A stretch of 64,000 bases of DNA from an uncultured Hyphomonas sp. (GCF_963677035.1 NZ_OY781472.1:1922001-1986000), one strand, 5' to 3'; positions 16,378-27,507 are shown, numbered from the stretch's first letter. The notes: a model not told the origin generated them from the letters alone. Numbers and translations: made by a program.

Positions 16378-16758
16378 ATGGCGGACGATGCAAAAGACAC
16401 TCTCCTGCAGGATGCCCTTGCCCGCGTGAGCAGGCCGGACTCGCACTATTGGGCTTTCTGGGCACCCGAAGGGCTGGACCTCGACCACGACTTTGAAGTC
16501 GAAATTCGCTTGAATGTGCCTGATGGGCAGGAAGAGACGATCGTTGCGCCCGAGGGATGGGTAATCGCCCACCGGAAAGCGGGAATGCTTTTTCTCAGGC
16601 GTGTTCAGCAGCTTGGCAGATCCGCCATTCTCGAACTGTTTGCCGACGCTTTAAAAATAGCTGTCGAGAATGGCGGGGTATTCCATTCCTGGCGGCATGC
16701 TCCCGAACTGCCGGATTGGACAACTTTTAAGTCCGGAAGCCTGCATCAGGACACTTAG
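16378..16758 (+). CDS. Conserved-looking small protein of unknown function
   Basis: A 126-residue acidic soluble protein that I do not recognise. The ATG at 16378 has AGGGG eight bases upstream; a TTG at 16354 is possible but less likely. It has aromatic motifs (SHYWAFWAPEG near the N-terminus, HSWRHAPELPDW near the C-terminus) and no signal peptide or membrane segment. Its stop overlaps the stop of dps by four bases. It lies 98 bp after the small RNA terminator and so has its own start site. Confidence 0.65.
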   Translation: MADDAKDTLLQDALARVSRPDSHYWAFWAPEGLDLDHDFEVEIRLNVPDGQEETIVAPEGWVIAHRKAGMLFLRRVQQLGRSAILELFADALKIAVENGGVFHSWRHAPELPDWTTFKSGSLHQDT

Positions 16759-17219
16759 ATGCTGGCGCGCAGCATCCAGGCGGTTTTCTCGGCGATCTGG
16801 GCCCGCTGGGTGAAGAGGTCCGCCGAGACGGCGTCGCCGGTTTTCTCGGCAATCTCGATCCCTTCCTTGGCGGCCCGGCTGACGGCTTCGTGTCCCTTGG
16901 CGAGGTTTGAGACCATGTCGCCGGCGTCCGGGATGCCATTGTCCGGCTTGATCGTGGCCAGATCCGTCATTTCACCCGGGGAGCCCGGGGCGAAATGGTC
17001 GAGCGCGCGGATGCGTTCGGCGATCTCGTCGAGGGCAGCCCACAGCTCGGTATACTGGGTCATGAACATGGCGTGCAGCTCGTTGAAGCGCGGGCCGGTC
17101 ACGTTCCAGTGGTAGCCATGGGTCTTGGCGTAGAGCGCATAGGTCTCTCCCAGCAGCTTCTTCAATGCCTCTACTGACTGGGCACGTTCCGCTTCGGTCA
17201 ATCCGATGTCGATGGGCAT
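16755..17219 (-). CDS. dps: Dps family DNA-protecting ferritin-like protein
   Basis: Mini-ferritin of 154 residues that oxidises and stores iron and protects DNA in starvation or peroxide stress; it acts as a dodecamer. The intersubunit ferroxidase pattern is present: His-x-x-x-Trp in HGYHWNVTG, LHAMF, and the Asp/Glu pair in LDEIAERIRALD. The ATG at 17219 has AAGGAG seven bases upstream; the longer frame to 17276 is rejected. The upstream gap contains an inverted repeat (17255-17278). The gene follows aspC on the same strand with 89 bp between, so it probably has its own promoter. Confidence 0.92.
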   Translation of the reverse strand: MPIDIGLTEAERAQSVEALKKLLGETYALYAKTHGYHWNVTGPRFNELHAMFMTQYTELWAALDEIAERIRALDHFAPGSPGEMTDLATIKPDNGIPDAGDMVSNLAKGHEAVSRAAKEGIEIAEKTGDAVSADLFTQRAQIAEKTAWMLRASI

Positions 17220-17254
17220 GAGAATTCTCCTTCTGATTACCTCCATCATATGGG

Positions 17255-17278
17255 GATTGGCCGCGCGTGCAGCCAATC
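17255..17278. promoter_or_regulatory. Inverted repeat upstream of dps
   Basis: GATTGGC (17255-17261) and GCCAATC (17272-17278) form a 7-10-7 dyad 36 bp before the dps start codon, on the side where the promoter should lie. It is a candidate operator for a stress regulator, identity unknown. Confidence 0.4.
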
Positions 17279-17308
17279 AAATGATCGCAGGTGACCTATA
17301 GGAAAATT

Positions 17309-18700
<1,392 letters not shown>

Positions 18701-18776
18701 TTAACTATGATCCGGCATGATCCAGCCTGCCTGGTGGGGCATCTTCTGTTTGGAAGATTGTTAAGGCAGTAAGGAA

Positions 18777-19106
18777 ATGTGGTCACAGACTGTATTTGAC
18801 GACGCAAAGCGTGAATTCATCGACCTGGTCAGAGACCTGGTGGGGGATTTGATGCAGTGGTTCAGTCGGCTTTCCGATCTGGAACGGCTGGTGGGCGTTG
18901 CAGCCTTCATCCTGATTCTGTTCCTGCTGGTGATCGTGAAAGCAGGCGCGCGGGACGAGAAACCTGCAAAAAGCCGCAACTTTCTGACCTCGCTGGTGCT
19001 GGTTGTCACGTTCTGCTTCGTTATGGGCTTGCTGCTCGACACGCCATTCGATCCGCGCAACTTCCTGAACGAAGACTTCATCCGCAACATACGCAACGCC
19101 GTCTAA
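18777..19106 (+). CDS. Small inner-membrane protein of unknown function
   Basis: A 109-residue protein with an amphipathic, charged N-terminus (residues 1-38) and two predicted membrane helices (about 39-56 and 70-87). A basic loop with Lys/Arg joins them, and both ends are probably cytoplasmic. It has a TTAAGGCAGTAAGGA ribosome-site region. It lies 39 bp upstream of uvrC on the same strand and could share its transcript. No family is recognised. Confidence 0.7.
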   Translation: MWSQTVFDDAKREFIDLVRDLVGDLMQWFSRLSDLERLVGVAAFILILFLLVIVKAGARDEKPAKSRNFLTSLVLVVTFCFVMGLLLDTPFDPRNFLNEDFIRNIRNAV

Positions 19107-19145
19107 CGCTCGCATAAATGCGGCGGCTCGCCTATTTTGCGGTTC

Positions 19146-21020
19146 ATGGAGACTGAATCGCCGGGCGCTGCCCCCTTGCGGGGCGTTGACGTCATCAAGG
19201 ACAATCTGACCCGCCTGCCGGCAAAGCCCGGCGTCTACCGCATGTACGGGGACGCCGACGAAGTGCTGTATGTCGGCAAGGCGCGCAATCTGAAGGCGCG
19301 TGTCTCGAACTATGCCCGCCTTGGCGGCCACACGCAGCGGATCGCGCGGATGATCGCCCTGACGCGGCGGATGGAATTCGTCGTCACCGAAAGCGAGACT
19401 GAGGCGCTCTTGCTGGAGGCAAGCCTCATCAAGAGCCTGAAGCCGCGCTTTAACGTGCTGCTGCGGGACGACAAATCCTTTCCCTACATCCTGATCCGGC
19501 GCGATCATGAGGCGCCGCAGATCAAGAAATATCGCGGGTCCAAACAGGACCAGGGCGACTATTTCGGCCCCTTCGCCAGCGCCGGGGCGGTGATGCGCAC
19601 GCTCGACACGTTGCAGAAGGCCTTCCTGCTGCGCACCTGCGAGGACAGCGTCTACAATGCCCGCACGCGGCCCTGCATGCTGCATCAGATCAAACGCTGC
19701 GCGGCGCCCTGTGTAGGGTTGATCTCGACGAAGGATTATCAGGACCTGGCCGACGAGGCGGCAGACTTCCTGCGCGGGAAGGGGGCCGACCTTCAGAAGC
19801 GCCTCGCCAGCGAAATGGAAGAGGCCGCCGACGCGATGGATTTCGAGCGCGCCGCTGCCTTGCGCGACCGCATCCGTGCCATCGCCCATGTGCGCGGCAG
19901 CCAGGATGTGAACCCGGACGATATCGAGGAAGCCGACATCTTCGCCATTTCCATGGAAGGGGGGATCTCCTGTGTGCAGGTCTTCTTCATCCGGGCCGGC
20001 CAGAACTGGGGCGCGAGCGCGCACTATCCGCGCCATGAACGTGATCAGACGGCAGAAGAAGTGCTGAGCGCCTTCCTCGCGCAATTCTACGACAAGCGCC
20101 CGCCGCCGCGGATGATCCTCGTCTCCGACATGCCGGAACAGGCCGATCTGATCGCCGAGGCGCTGAGCCTGAAGGCAAGCCGCAAGGTCGAGATCCGCAA
20201 GCCCGAACGCGGCAGCAAGAAAGATCTCGTCGCGCAGGCATCCCGCAATGCGAGCGAGGCGGTGACGCGGAAACTGTCGGAGACGGCCAGCCAGGCGCGC
20301 CTGCTGAATGAAGTGGCGAAAGTGTTCGAACTGGAAAAGCCGCCGGAACGGATCGAGATCTACGACAACTCTCACATCCAGGGCACGAATGCCGTGGGCG
20401 GCATGGTGGTGGCCGGGCCGGAGGGCTTCATGAAGAACGCCTACCGCAAGTTCAATATCAAGGACACGACGATCGAGCCCGGCGACGATTACGGCATGAT
20501 GCGCGAAGTGATGCGCCGCCGTTTCAATCGCGCCAAAAAGGAACGGGAAGAGGGCAACCCCGCCAACTGGCCGGATCTCGTCCTGATCGATGGCGGGCTT
20601 GGCCAGCTAAATGCCGTGATCGAGGCGCTGAAGGAAATCGATCTGACGCCGGACGATGTGACGCTGGTCTCCATCGCTAAGGGCGTGGACCGGAATGCGG
20701 GCCGGGAACAATTCTTCCGGCCGGGCCGGGCGCCGTTCAAACTGCCGGAAAATGCGCCGGTGCTCTACTATCTCCAGCGCCTGCGCGACGAGGCGCACCG
20801 CTGGGCCATCGGGGCGCACCGGCAGAAGCGGTCTGCCGCGATCGGCAAGTCACCGCTGGATGAGATCGAAGGCATCGGCCCGGCGCGCAAGAAGGCGCTG
20901 CTGCATCATTTCGGCTCCGCCAAGGGCGTCTCCCGCGCCAAGGTTGCGGATCTGATGGAAGTGGACGGCGTGAACGAAGCACTGGCCGAGCGCATCCACG
21001 GTCATTTCAACGGCGGCTAG
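19146..21020 (+). CDS. uvrC: Excinuclease ABC subunit C
   Basis: Nuclease subunit of nucleotide excision repair, 624 residues. With UvrB it cuts on both sides of a lesion. Domains in order: GIY-YIG nuclease ([21 protein letters not shown], residues about 25-45, for the 3' cut), a cysteine motif ([15 protein letters not shown]), the UVR motif that binds UvrB ([18 protein letters not shown]), the RNase H-like UvrC domain ([15 protein letters not shown], for the 5' cut), and tandem helix-hairpin-helix DNA binding ([16 protein letters not shown]). The ATG at 19146 is preferred to TTG 19137. The stop shares CTAG with the converging TetR gene. Confidence 0.96.
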   Translation: METESPGAAPLRGVDVIKDNLTRLPAKPGVYRMYGDADEVLYVGKARNLKARVSNYARLGGHTQRIARMIALTRRMEFVVTESETEALLLEASLIKSLKPRFNVLLRDDKSFPYILIRRDHEAPQIKKYRGSKQDQGDYFGPFASAGAVMRTLDTLQKAFLLRTCEDSVYNARTRPCMLHQIKRCAAPCVGLISTKDYQDLADEAADFLRGKGADLQKRLASEMEEAADAMDFERAAALRDRIRAIAHVRGSQDVNPDDIEEADIFAISMEGGISCVQVFFIRAGQNWGASAHYPRHERDQTAEEVLSAFLAQFYDKRPPPRMILVSDMPEQADLIAEALSLKASRKVEIRKPERGSKKDLVAQASRNASEAVTRKLSETASQARLLNEVAKVFELEKPPERIEIYDNSHIQGTNAVGGMVVAGPEGFMKNAYRKFNIKDTTIEPGDDYGMMREVMRRRFNRAKKEREEGNPANWPDLVLIDGGLGQLNAVIEALKEIDLTPDDVTLVSIAKGVDRNAGREQFFRPGRAPFKLPENAPVLYYLQRLRDEAHRWAIGAHRQKRSAAIGKSPLDEIEGIGPARKKALLHHFGSAKGVSRAKVADLMEVDGVNEALAERIHGHFNGG

Positions 21021-21619
21021 ACGCCCGCCCGTCGGGCAAGGTTTGCGATATAGCTTTCCATCAGGTGGACCAGCTCGTCCTCCAGCCGCTGGGAGTCGAG
21101 CTCCAGTTCGGGTTCCATGATCGTCGCGCGCAGCAGGTAGACCACCGTATGGGTCAGGATGAAGGACACTTCCTTGCCGAGGGCAAAATCGTACTCCCCC
21201 CGCGTGCTGAGGGCTTCCATGAAGGCTGAGTGCTGGCGGCTGACTTCTGCGCCCCCGCGGTTCTGAAAGATGGTGTTGGACAGGATAAGCTGGGTTTCGG
21301 GAGTGCCTGCGATGCCCTGCATGGTCGCGCGGATGACGGTCCGCACACTGCTCATGCCGGGCTCTTCAAGCAGCATCTTCGTGATCCGCTCGCGCAGGGC
21401 ATCGCTGTGGCGCTGGCTGAGTGCCTGCAGGATTGCTTCGCTGCCGTCGAAGTACTGGTAGAGCGTGCCGATGGAAACGCCGGCCCGTTTTGAGATGCGG
21501 CTGGTCGTGAATTTGGCGTGTCCGTGCGTGTCCAAAACCTGAAACGCAGCTTCGAGAATTGCGTCCACGGTTGCGCGGGCGCGGGCTTGTTTTGGATTTC
21601 TTCTATTAATTTCAACCAT
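21017..21619 (-). CDS. TetR-family transcriptional regulator
   Basis: A 200-residue repressor-type regulator. The N-terminal DNA-binding domain contains [29 protein letters not shown] then [14 protein letters not shown] (residues about 15-60). The C-terminal ligand domain is helical. It is divergent from the MpaB-family gene across a 111-bp intergenic region holding two types of inverted repeat, so it probably represses that gene and itself. The ATG at 21619 is used because the upstream extension overlaps the promoter region. Confidence 0.9.
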   Translation of the reverse strand: MVEINRRNPKQARARATVDAILEAAFQVLDTHGHAKFTTSRISKRAGVSIGTLYQYFDGSEAILQALSQRHSDALRERITKMLLEEPGMSSVRTVIRATMQGIAGTPETQLILSNTIFQNRGGAEVSRQHSAFMEALSTRGEYDFALGKEVSFILTHTVVYLLRATIMEPELELDSQRLEDELVHLMESYIANLARRAGV

Positions 21620-21652
21620 TTGACTTCGTTTCGGGGCCGCTGACCTTCGCCG

Positions 21653-21713
21653 TTTCAGATGCGAATGGTAAATATGAGGATTTCTTACATTATGAATGTC
21701 ACTGCATCTGAAA
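21653..21713. promoter_or_regulatory. Candidate TetR operator region (two nested inverted repeats)
   Basis: TTTCAGATGC (21653-21662) is exactly inverted as GCATCTGAAA (21704-21713). Between them is a second dyad, ACATT-ATG-AATGT (21687-21699). The region lies between the start codons of the divergent TetR and MpaB-family genes, as expected for a shared operator. Confidence 0.5.
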
Positions 21714-21730
21714 TGCAACCGGAGATCCGA

Positions 21731-23059
21731 ATGACCACATCCCTCGAAGATGTGCACAAGCGCATTTTGCTACAGAAAACGGCTCTGCCGGTGATGTATG
21801 GAGACATCGACTTTGCGCTGACGCCGGAGCGTTACACCGATGATCTCTCTGTCAGTTCCATGAAGGATTATGCGACGAAATTTCCCCCGCCGCCCGGCGA
21901 TATGGTGGAACGGGTGAAGGCCTATACGATGCTGGGCGACATCACGGCAGACGCCTATGCGGCCCTGATGCCGGAATACGGGTTCAAGCGCGTGGTCGAT
22001 ATGCTGACCACAGCCTGTGACGAAGGCATCGGCGCCGTGCCCGATGCCCCGCCGGAACTGGCTGCCCTGATCGCCGAAATGGAAACCAGGCCGGACTGGC
22101 TGGACATAGATCTTGTGCGCGAAGGCGCCCGGCTCAACCGGCTGCCCATGGCGGAAAGCGCCCCCTGGATGATCCGCGGTGCGTTCCTGGCCACCTTCCT
22201 CAACAAATATACGGCCTTGCCGATGGCGCTGACCGGTACGCTCAGCCATTCGAGCGCCTCGCGCCGGGTGAACGAGACGGCGACCTTCTTCACGGTCACG
22301 ACTCTGCCCGGCGCGCTGGAGCCGCGCGGGGAAGGTTTCAAGGCGGCCGCCATGGTGCGCCTGATGCATTCCATGGTGCGCTTCAATGTGCTGCGCCGGG
22401 TGAATGGCTGGGACCAGTCTGTCTACGGTATTCCGATCCCGCAGGTCGATCAGATGCCGGCAGGCCTGATCGATGTCTTCCTGCTGGCGTTCAAGATGGT
22501 GGAAGAGGGCCGGACGGAATTCACAACGGAAGAGCGCGCCCGTGTCGAATTCAGCCGCTACCGCTGTTACCTTCTGGGCCTGCCGGAAGACCTGCTGATG
22601 GATACGCCGCAGGGCATTATCGACATCATGAATGCGCGCAGCGGGTCAATCCGCGCCGGGTTTGACGATGAGACCTGCGGGGCGCTGGTGCGGGCAACGC
22701 TGTCGACCTATCTGCCGCCGGACAAATCTCTCGGCAACCGGATCCACAATGCGCTGGAGCGCCGCCTCGCGCGCCTCGTTCTGGTGCAGCACTTCCTGGG
22801 CGGGGACAGCCAGATGGCGCGCGATATCGGTGTGCCCGTCGGCGCGCTGGACTATGCGGTTGCCGGTGTTCTGTTCCCGGTCATTGCGGCGAAGATGGCG
22901 ATCTACAGCGCGGCCCTGAAAGTGCCGGGGCTGCGCGGACTGGTGGATCGTCGCCTCGTCGCGAAGCTTCGCCGCCTGCTTGTGCGCTATGGCCATGCCG
23001 AGTTCACGACAGATGCGTCTGCCTACCGGCAGGCTGCTCCGGCGGTCCCGGCGGAGTAG
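21731..23059 (+). CDS. MpaB/DUF2236 (latex-clearing-protein-like) family oxygenase
   Basis: A 442-residue member of the DUF2236/MpaB family, which includes heme-dependent rubber oxygenase and the fungal MpaB oxygenase. The family motif RLMHSMVRF supplies the probable heme-ligand histidine and conserved arginine, followed by YGIPIPQVDQ and SRYRCYLLGLPEDLL. Start codons exist at 21659 and later, but the ATG at 21731 has GGAG six bases upstream. There is no signal peptide. A divergent TetR gene is the likely regulator. The substrate is unknown. Confidence 0.82.
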   Translation: MTTSLEDVHKRILLQKTALPVMYGDIDFALTPERYTDDLSVSSMKDYATKFPPPPGDMVERVKAYTMLGDITADAYAALMPEYGFKRVVDMLTTACDEGIGAVPDAPPELAALIAEMETRPDWLDIDLVREGARLNRLPMAESAPWMIRGAFLATFLNKYTALPMALTGTLSHSSASRRVNETATFFTVTTLPGALEPRGEGFKAAAMVRLMHSMVRFNVLRRVNGWDQSVYGIPIPQVDQMPAGLIDVFLLAFKMVEEGRTEFTTEERARVEFSRYRCYLLGLPEDLLMDTPQGIIDIMNARSGSIRAGFDDETCGALVRATLSTYLPPDKSLGNRIHNALERRLARLVLVQHFLGGDSQMARDIGVPVGALDYAVAGVLFPVIAAKMAIYSAALKVPGLRGLVDRRLVAKLRRLLVRYGHAEFTTDASAYRQAAPAVPAE

Positions 23060-23075
23060 GGGGGAGAATGCAACA

Positions 23076-23100
23076 GCCGGCCCCCTTCCGGAGGGCCGGC
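23076..23100. terminator. Hairpin between convergent genes
   Basis: GCCGGCCC (23076-23083) pairs with GGGCCGGC (23093-23100) around a 9-nt loop, in the 79-bp gap between the converging MpaB-family and M20 peptidase genes. No clear U-tract follows, so it may be a weak bidirectional terminator. Confidence 0.5.
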
Positions 23101-23138
23101 CGCTATTCCCTGTATCCGTTTCAGTCTGCTGACGGAAA

Positions 23139-24626
23139 TCAGTCGCCCTGATCCATCGCGACGATGATCTGCGCGAAGCCGTTTGAAACGCGGCCCATAT
23201 TCGCGACCGACATCCGTTCATTCGTGCCGTGGAACCCGCTCAGGTCTGCGGGGGTGAGCACGGATGGTGAGAAGCGGTAAACGCGCGGCGTGATCGCCGT
23301 GGCATACCGCCCGTCGGTGGCACCGATCACCAGAGCCGGGGCAACGGGGGCGCCTTCGCCGGTCGCTTCGGCCACGCTGGCCAGAACGGCATAGGGGCGG
23401 CCATCGGTGGGCGAGACGGGGGACGGTTCGCTGCTGCCTTCTTCCGGGACGCCGACCTGGATGCCTTTGATGTCGCCGGTCACCTTTTTCACATGTTCAA
23501 CCACATCGGCGACGGTGTTGTTCGGGTGGACGCGGAAATTGACGACGGCGGTAGAGCGCTGCGGCAGCACGTTTTCCTTGGCCGATCCGGCCAGCATGGT
23601 CGGGGCGGTCGTTGTGCGCACCATCGCATTGCCGGCGGGGGAGGCAGAGAAGGATTTATCCACCATGCCGCCGAACAGCCACAGATTGGCGAGCGCCATT
23701 TTCTGCATGAAGGGCATGTTGCCGGCGGACGCGCGCAGCAGGTCAGAGACCGGCGGCTTGGAGAAGTCTGCCGGCATCTGGTTCTCATCCAGGGCCACAA
23801 GGGCCTTGCCGAGCTGCACATTCACGGAATTGCGCGGCGGCATGGACGAGTGGCCGCCTGTGCCGAGCGAGGTGACCTGCAGCGTGACATAGCCTTTTTC
23901 GGAGACGCCGATCAGGCCCATCTTGGCGCCGGTCAGCGGCGACGGATCGAGCACGGCATAACCCTCATCAATCGCCATGACAGGTTCGACGCCGCGGGAT
24001 TTCAGCAGGGCGATCCCTTTTTCCGCGCCGGAGCCGAGGACTTCTTCGTCATGGCCGAACTGCAGGATCACAGTGCGCTTCGGCTGGAAGCCCGAGGCGG
24101 CGAGCGCCTCCACAGCTTCCATGATGCCGATCAGATTGCTTTTGTCGTCGAGCGCGCCGCGGCCGTAAACATAGCCATCGACGATGTCGCCCTTGAAGGG
24201 GGCGCCGGTCCAGTCGCCCTCCGTGCCGATGTTCACGGGCACCACATCCTGGTGGGCCATGAGCAGCAATGGCTGAAGAGACGGGTCGGAGCCCTGCCAT
24301 GTGTAGAGCAGGGTGAGTGTGCCGGGCACGATTTCCTTGGTCATCGCGGCGGTGGCGGCCGGATAGGTCGCATCCAGCCAGTCGTGCAGTGCCAGCCATG
24401 GGCCTTCCTGTCCGGGACGCGGATCGCCGCCAGACAGCGTGATGGTTTTGAACCGGATGGCTTCCGACAGATGTTCTGCGGCCGTGTCCGCCGAGATCGC
24501 GGGGATGTCCGGCAGCTCCACCCGGTCACCGACAGGGGCGCCGCCATAGGTGAAGGTTCGGTAGAGAACGATCCCGGCGATCACAACAATCAGGGCACCA
24601 AGCCCCATCAGGATTTTCTTCAGCAA
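23139..24626 (-). CDS. M20 family metallopeptidase, membrane-anchored
   Basis: Zinc peptidase of 495 residues related to carboxypeptidase S and PM20D1. An N-terminal uncleaved membrane helix (residues 5-22) places the enzyme in the periplasm. The metal and catalytic residues are His125 and Asp127 (MAHQDVVP), Asp160 (GALDDK), Glu194/Glu195 (GHDEEVLG) and a late histidine in FHGTNER. The dimerisation lid contains GHSSMPP. It is divergent from an MFS transporter (117 bp apart). It probably hydrolyses peptides or N-acyl amino acids; the substrate is not deducible. Confidence 0.9.
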   Translation of the reverse strand: MLKKILMGLGALIVVIAGIVLYRTFTYGGAPVGDRVELPDIPAISADTAAEHLSEAIRFKTITLSGGDPRPGQEGPWLALHDWLDATYPAATAAMTKEIVPGTLTLLYTWQGSDPSLQPLLLMAHQDVVPVNIGTEGDWTGAPFKGDIVDGYVYGRGALDDKSNLIGIMEAVEALAASGFQPKRTVILQFGHDEEVLGSGAEKGIALLKSRGVEPVMAIDEGYAVLDPSPLTGAKMGLIGVSEKGYVTLQVTSLGTGGHSSMPPRNSVNVQLGKALVALDENQMPADFSKPPVSDLLRASAGNMPFMQKMALANLWLFGGMVDKSFSASPAGNAMVRTTTAPTMLAGSAKENVLPQRSTAVVNFRVHPNNTVADVVEHVKKVTGDIKGIQVGVPEEGSSEPSPVSPTDGRPYAVLASVAEATGEGAPVAPALVIGATDGRYATAITPRVYRFSPSVLTPADLSGFHGTNERMSVANMGRVSNGFAQIIVAMDQGD

Positions 24627-24743
24627 TGTCAGGCCCTCCTAAGTGCTGGCGCGAACGGACACTGTTGCCCCGGGGGTCGTCAAGCCGCAGTGCAGCATAA
24701 AAATGACTTGGCCGTCACGATTTTGCAGGGCAATCATGCGTAT

Positions 24744-26111
24744 ATGACTGACGCTCCGGCCAAGCGCCTGTCCCTGCCAAGGGTCCTTGCATTTTCGTCT
24801 CTGAGTATCCCGCTCGCCGGCGTCGGTTTGCCGGTCGGCGTATACCTCGCCCCGCTCTATGCGCGGGAAGTCGGACTGGGCCTGGAACTGACCGGCCTCC
24901 TGTTCATGTTGCTCCGCTTCTGGGACATCTTCACCGATCCGGTGATGGGATATCTGGTCGACCGCTACCGCAGCCCGTGGGGCCGGGTGCGCCATTGGGT
25001 GGTGCTGTCGGTGCCGATCCTGGGGCTGGCCACCTTTTTCGTTTACATGCCCCGCGTGGGGGAAGGGCCGGCCTATTTCGTCGGCTGGATGATCCTGTTC
25101 TATATCGGCTTCACCCTGTTGCAGACGGCGCGCTCTGCCTGGGTGCCGGCGATCGCGATTGATTATGATGACCGGTCGCGCTTCTTCCAGTGGGCCGAAA
25201 TTGTCAGTGTTCTGTCGATGCTGTCCCTGCTGGCGATCCCGGCCGTGCTGGAGCTTGCAGGCTTTGGCGTCGGGCGGATGGGCCAGGTGGCGATCATGGG
25301 CTGGGTGTTGCTGATCGCGCTGCCGATTTCGGTGTTCCTGGCGTGTGCCTTCGTGCCCGACGACCCCGTGCGCGGCGACAAGGGGCATACCGAGAAATTC
25401 CGGTTGCGCCCCTTCATTGCCGCTCTGCGCAACAAATACCTCGGCCACATCCTGCTTCTGGAACTGTTGTCCGGGACAGCGATTGCTGTGACCTCGGCGA
25501 ACTATCTGTTTGTCGCGGAATTCGTGTTCGGCCTGTCGGACGGCATGAGCAGCCTGATCCTGATGTTCTTTTTCCTCATGGCGGTCTGCGCGCTGCCATT
25601 CTGGCTGAAACTGGCCGAGCGCACCGAGAAGAGCTTTGCGTTCAAGGTGGCGGCGCTGATGTGCTTTTGCAGTTCCATTCTCTACTATTTCGCCGGTCAG
25701 ATCGGCGGGTTCTGGCCGCTGTTCATCGGTGCCTTCGTCAATGGCGCAGCGTTCAGTGCGCCCATGGTGCTGGCGCGGTCGATGACGGCGGATGTCGTGG
25801 AATGGCAGGTTTCGCAGACCGGGGAGAACCGGTCCGGCATCTATTATTCCCTCATCACCAGTGCCTACAAGGTCGGCAGCAGCCTGGCCCTTGGCGTCGG
25901 CTATCTGATCCTTGGTCAGTGGGCCGGGTTCCATCCGGGGCGGGACAACTCACCCGAAGCGATCCAGGGCTTGTTGCTGGTGTTCTGCCTGTTGCCGGGC
26001 ACGCTTTACCTGCTCTCTGCGCTGGCGGCGTCGCGCTACCCGTTCACGCGGGCCATGCAACAGGAGGTCGCCAAATCCCTCGACCCGCGCGGGCCGGAGA
26101 TCATGGACTAG
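24744..26111 (+). CDS. MFS transporter, glycoside-pentoside-hexuronide (GPH) type
   Basis: Inner-membrane symporter of 455 residues with about 12 membrane helices. The helix 2-3 loop motif RFWDIFTDPVMGYLVDRYRSPWGRVR is characteristic of the GPH (MelB-like) family. A second DUF-like GPH motif, FxNGxAFSAPMVLARSMTADVVEW, comes in the C-terminal half. It is probably a proton- or sodium-driven importer of sugars or related solutes. The large open frame upstream of 24744 is antisense to the M20 gene and is not used. The stop shares CTAG with the converging DUF924 gene. Confidence 0.88.
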   Translation: MTDAPAKRLSLPRVLAFSSLSIPLAGVGLPVGVYLAPLYAREVGLGLELTGLLFMLLRFWDIFTDPVMGYLVDRYRSPWGRVRHWVVLSVPILGLATFFVYMPRVGEGPAYFVGWMILFYIGFTLLQTARSAWVPAIAIDYDDRSRFFQWAEIVSVLSMLSLLAIPAVLELAGFGVGRMGQVAIMGWVLLIALPISVFLACAFVPDDPVRGDKGHTEKFRLRPFIAALRNKYLGHILLLELLSGTAIAVTSANYLFVAEFVFGLSDGMSSLILMFFFLMAVCALPFWLKLAERTEKSFAFKVAALMCFCSSILYYFAGQIGGFWPLFIGAFVNGAAFSAPMVLARSMTADVVEWQVSQTGENRSGIYYSLITSAYKVGSSLALGVGYLILGQWAGFHPGRDNSPEAIQGLLLVFCLLPGTLYLLSALAASRYPFTRAMQQEVAKSLDPRGPEIMD

Positions 26112-26719
26112 AAGCCGCCGCCTTCGGCCAGCCATTCCTTTTCTTCGTCCGTCGAGTCCCGGCCAAGTGCCTTGTTGCGATGGGGGAAGCGGCCGAACTG
26201 GTCGATCACCTTCTTGTGGTCCTTGGCATATTGCAGCGTGTTCTCGATCAGGTCGCGGAAGCCTTCGCGGGCATCAACCAGAAGATCGGTGAAGACCTGA
26301 ACCGAGTGTTCCTGGTCTTCCGGCGCTTCGGAGTGTTCGAGCGGCAGGTAGAAGAAGATCCGCTCCACTTCCGACAGGCCCTTGTCCTGTTTCAGGGCGA
26401 GGCCATCCTTGCAGAGAAGGAGGGCGAGGCCGTCCTGTTCGAAGGCGCTGGCATCGTCACGGAAGAGGTTCCGCCTGAACTGGTCGAGCACGATGATCAC
26501 GGCAAGGCGTTCGCGCGGGCCGCGGGCGGCCCAGTCCTCCGCCGAAGGCAGGTCTGACAGCGTTTCCACCAGCGCGCCGAAGCGTTCCCGGATCTCCGCG
26601 TCGGTCTCTTCCGATTTGCCGAACCAGAGTTTGTGCTTCTCGCCCGCTGCGTCCGGGGCGTTGGCCGCCTCGCCGATCCAGTAGTCGAGGACGTCCTGCG
26701 GTTTTGGTAGTTCGCTCAT
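26108..26719 (-). CDS. DUF924 family protein
   Basis: A 203-residue soluble all-helical protein of the DUF924 family, which is predicted to have a TPR-like fold and whose function is unknown. Typical sequence features are VLDYWIGEAA then LWFGKSEETD at the N-terminus, VIIVLDQFRRNLFR in the middle, and FGRFPHRNKALGRDST near the C-terminus. The ATG at 26719 lies 11 bp downstream of the ubiG stop, so the two are likely co-transcribed. Confidence 0.93.
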   Translation of the reverse strand: MSELPKPQDVLDYWIGEAANAPDAAGEKHKLWFGKSEETDAEIRERFGALVETLSDLPSAEDWAARGPRERLAVIIVLDQFRRNLFRDDASAFEQDGLALLLCKDGLALKQDKGLSEVERIFFYLPLEHSEAPEDQEHSVQVFTDLLVDAREGFRDLIENTLQYAKDHKKVIDQFGRFPHRNKALGRDSTDEEKEWLAEGGGF

Positions 26720-26730
26720 TTATCGGGGCC

Positions 26731-27507
26731 TTATTGTTCAGGTCTGGGGGCAACAATCATGTAATTGACCGAGGTGTCGTTGCTGATCTTCCACGCCCCG
26801 GTCAGCGGCGTGTAGGAAACGCCTGCTGCTGGCGCCGGTTCCAGACCTGCCGCAGCGAGGGCATCGCTCACCTCTTCCGGCGGCAGGAATTTCGACCAGT
26901 CATGCGTGCCGCGCGGCAGCCAGCCGAGGATGTATTCGGCCCCGACCACGGCGCTCGCCAGCGCTTTTGCGGTCTTGTTGAGCGTCGCCACGATCATCAG
27001 CCCGCCGGGGCGGACCAGGCTGGCCGTGTCTTTCAGGAACTGAATCGGGTCTGCGACATGTTCGACCACTTCGAGATTCAGGACGATGTCGAAAAGCGGC
27101 TCGTCGGCATCGATCAGGCCCTCGGCGGTTCCGGCCCGGTAATCGATGGTCAGGCCTTCCTCATGGGCATGGGTCAGCGCGGTCTTGATGTTCGCTCCGG
27201 ACGCATCGACGCCGGTCACGGCTGCGCCAAGCCGCGCCATCGGTTCGCAGACCAGGCCGCCGCCGCAGCCAATATCCAGTAATCTCAATTCTTCCAAGGG
27301 TTTAACCTTGCCCGGCGCGATCCCGAAATGCTGCTCGGCCGTCTCGCGGATAAAGCGCAGGCGGACCGGGTTGAACCGGTGCAAAGGGCGGAATTTGCCC
27401 TTTGGGTCCCACCACTCTGCGGCGATGGAGGAAAATTTTTCCACCTCGGCCGGGTCGATGCTTGGGGTGGAGGGTGCCCCAAGGGAGCCTTCAATTGTTT
27501 TCACCAT
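26731..27507 (-). CDS. ubiG: Ubiquinone biosynthesis O-methyltransferase
   Basis: SAM-dependent methyltransferase of 258 residues that performs the two O-methylations of ubiquinone synthesis at the membrane surface. The N-terminal [26 protein letters not shown] is the UbiG signature. SAM motif I is [11 protein letters not shown], and post-I residues are [13 protein letters not shown] follows, then the C-terminal [14 protein letters not shown] that is typical of UbiG. It is divergent from lysC (89 bp apart) and followed by DUF924. Confidence 0.95.
   Translation of the reverse strand: MVKTIEGSLGAPSTPSIDPAEVEKFSSIAAEWWDPKGKFRPLHRFNPVRLRFIRETAEQHFGIAPGKVKPLEELRLLDIGCGGGLVCEPMARLGAAVTGVDASGANIKTALTHAHEEGLTIDYRAGTAEGLIDADEPLFDIVLNLEVVEHVADPIQFLKDTASLVRPGGLMIVATLNKTAKALASAVVGAEYILGWLPRGTHDWSKFLPPEEVSDALAAAGLEPAPAAGVSYTPLTGAWKISNDTSVNYMIVAPRPEQ

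Noticed and set aside
16974..16990. CCCGGGGAGCCCGGGG, a perfect direct repeat
   Set aside because: It lies inside dps and encodes a Gly/Ser/Pro loop; no second function is suggested.
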